In this document: positions 33,801-35,272 of the stretch, one piece after another | Position numbering within the stretch: the stretch's first letter is position 1 | How the letters are laid out: each line of letters begins with the position of its first letter | Assembly: GCA_022376515.1 (NCBI GenBank) | Contig: WTXI01000357.1 | Span: forward strand, 1-35,272 | DNA from: Lactifluus volemus | Lineage: Eukaryota; Basidiomycota; Agaricomycetes; Russulales; Russulaceae | Direction of reading: 5' to 3' | Length of the DNA stretch: 35,272 nt | Translations under genes and position numbers: made by a program | Notes under the pieces: model-generated | What the model was told of the DNA's origin: nothing | The model's input: the letters and a program-made list of their open reading frames with translations, nothing else | Database searches by the model: none

Positions 33801-35272
33801 CCGTAGATATCCCATACTTCCGGACCTTTACCATGCCCTGGACTAAGTGCGTTTTCACACTGACAACTAGTTATTCAAGGTTGTGACACGTGAATGACAG
33901 GACTCGCGAGTTTCCCCACGCTTTCTTGAGTCCCCGGTCGAGTCGCCGACTTTCAATGCCACATCGTGAGTGAATTTTGAGATGCTCAGACATTTGGGCC
34001 CTTTATTCACTGCAATTAGGTATGTCCTGTTTGATAACGTCTTATGGACGGCCACGTCCTCCCAAATCAACCGTTGGCGCAAAAAGACACTTGGGATAAA
34101 GTCGACAGACATGGGCCATCTCGCACAATCTAAGATTCCATTCATCTACAATTTCTCTTCGGTACTTTCAGTGCAACATCTCACATCAACGTGTATTTCT
34201 CATGTCTTCATATAGGCTGTGGTGCCCAAACCCCTTGACTGGGGGGATGCGACCTCTCTTTCTGGATAGTAAGTCCTCTGCTCACGTCGTCCCTCATGAA
34301 GTTTTTACACGCACCATCAGCTGGTTCCTGGAAAATCCAGAGCTTAACTGGACTGCGCCTCGAAATCTTCTCGATTTCATTGCAAAGGCCCGTTCTGATG
34401 GCAAACCGCTCGTTTACATCGGCTTTGGCAGCATTACAGTGCCAAATCCCAAACAGGTGACCGAGCGCCTCATCCGAGCAGTTCTGAAAAGTAAGTCTTG
34501 CCAAAGTGTTCCTTGGCGCTGCCCCTGAAGCTTGTCCGTAGGCGATGTCCGGGCAATCATTTCAAAGGGTTGGTCTGCGCGCATGTCCAAGCCCAACAAG
34601 GGCGACGATGATGTTACTTTCCCCGAGGAGTGTTTCTCGGTAGGCCATCTAGTTTTCACATGCTGTGTCGTCCTAGTCCGCTAACTTTTGCGCTTTTCTG
34701 TTAGCTGGATCGAGTACCTCATGAGTGCGTGGACACCCCTGGTGATTGTGCTGCATACTGACCCGCATACGTCCACAGTTGGCTCTTCCCTCAGATGGAC
34801 GCCGTCTTACATCACGGCGGAGCCGGCACCACCGGTGCCAGCCTGCGAGGTATGTGCGCATATCTGTGCTCTCTCTCTCTTTGATGACTAATCCCAATAG
34901 CTGGAGTACCTACTCTGATCCGTCCGTGGTTCGGGTAAGCACAACTTACGAACTCTGTAGTCCCGTAATTGTGCTGATGTATCTCCCGAACTTGCAGAGA
35001 CCAGTATTTTTGGGCATCCCGTGTACAGAAGCTCGGGGTAAGTATCGTCAACTGATCCCGTCAATAATCCCGGCCCTCTCTGATGGTGCCTCATAATAGG
35101 CTGGGCTAAGAGTGAACATCTCCATTCGACTGAGGTTGCGAACGCATTGAAAAAGGCGACCAGGGACCGGTGAGTGGCAAAGTGACTTTGGCGTCCTTTG
35201 TATGTCACATTGAAAAAAAAATGCGGTGCAGGATCATGAAGGAGAAAGCGGCAAGTATTGGTGAACGTATCC
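30840..35272 (+). CDS. Sterol 3-beta-glucosyltransferase paralogue (copy B), 3' end outside window
   Basis: This is a tandem paralogue of the gene at 25238 with the same GRAM-PH-GRAM-glycosyltransferase order and the same intron positions. Exons: 30840-31466, 31527-31749, 31803-31949, 32002-32508, 32560-33434, 33487-33525, 33581-33602, 33658-33750, 33807-33846, 33901-33965, 34020-34161, 34216-34268, 34321-34490, 34542-34639, 34705-34724, 34779-34849, 34901-34934, 34998-35037, 35100-35169, 35232 onward. GSRGDVQPY and [15 protein letters not shown] are intact. Exons 10 and 19 are each one base shorter than in copy A (65 against 66, 70 against 71), which shifts the frame. In both places an alternative splice site keeps the frame: donor at 33937, acceptor ending at 35110. 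It may therefore be a decaying copy, a gene with adjusted splicing, or two sequencing errors. Roughly the last 30 residues are off the right edge. Confidence 0.85.

Overview
The window looks like nuclear DNA of a filamentous basidiomycete, most likely an Agaricomycete. The genes are broken by many short introns (mostly about 45-75 bases, GT..AG, with CTRAY-like branch sites). One gene encodes a DUF6533 seven-helix membrane protein, a family typical of mushroom-forming fungi. No bacterial, viral, tRNA or rRNA feature was recognised. All exon models below were built by hand from splice sites, reading phase and remembered family motifs. No search was run.

Layout: (1) 1-2045, little recognisable apart from the open C-terminal end of an unknown ORF at the left edge. 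(2) 2046-7022 minus, RAD50, 22 exons, 1290 aa. (3) 7259-7608 minus, a 79-aa SCOC/Slo1-type short coiled-coil protein, divergent from (4) 7736-8853 plus, the proteasomal ubiquitin receptor RPN13/ADRM1. (5) 10220-13316 plus, a mitochondrial Pet127-family protein, convergent with (6) 13694-15835 minus, a universal-stress-protein-domain protein with a long serine-rich N-terminus. (7) 16492-18368 plus, a protein with the three polo boxes of PLK4 but no kinase domain. (8) 18779-20452 minus, a 3beta-HSD/ERG26-like membrane-anchored dehydrogenase. (9) 21324-22875 minus, the DUF6533 protein. (10) 25238-29653 plus and 30840 to beyond 35272 plus, two tandem UGT80/Atg26-type sterol glucosyltransferases (GRAM-PH-GRAM-glycosyltransferase) with the same intron positions.

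Most genes are unrelated housekeeping functions: double-strand-break repair, Golgi tethering, proteasome, mitochondrial RNA turnover. The right half may have a loose lipid theme, with a sterol-dehydrogenase-like enzyme followed by two sterol glucosyltransferases, but this may be coincidence.

Most worth a second look: the kinase-less PLK4-like polo-box protein in an organism expected to lack centrioles; two single-base deletions in the second sterol glucosyltransferase, each of which could be bypassed by an alternative splice site; a 12-base microexon carrying the FWMQ motif of RPN13; and a 38-base intron (or a TC-tract frameshift) just before the zinc hook of RAD50.
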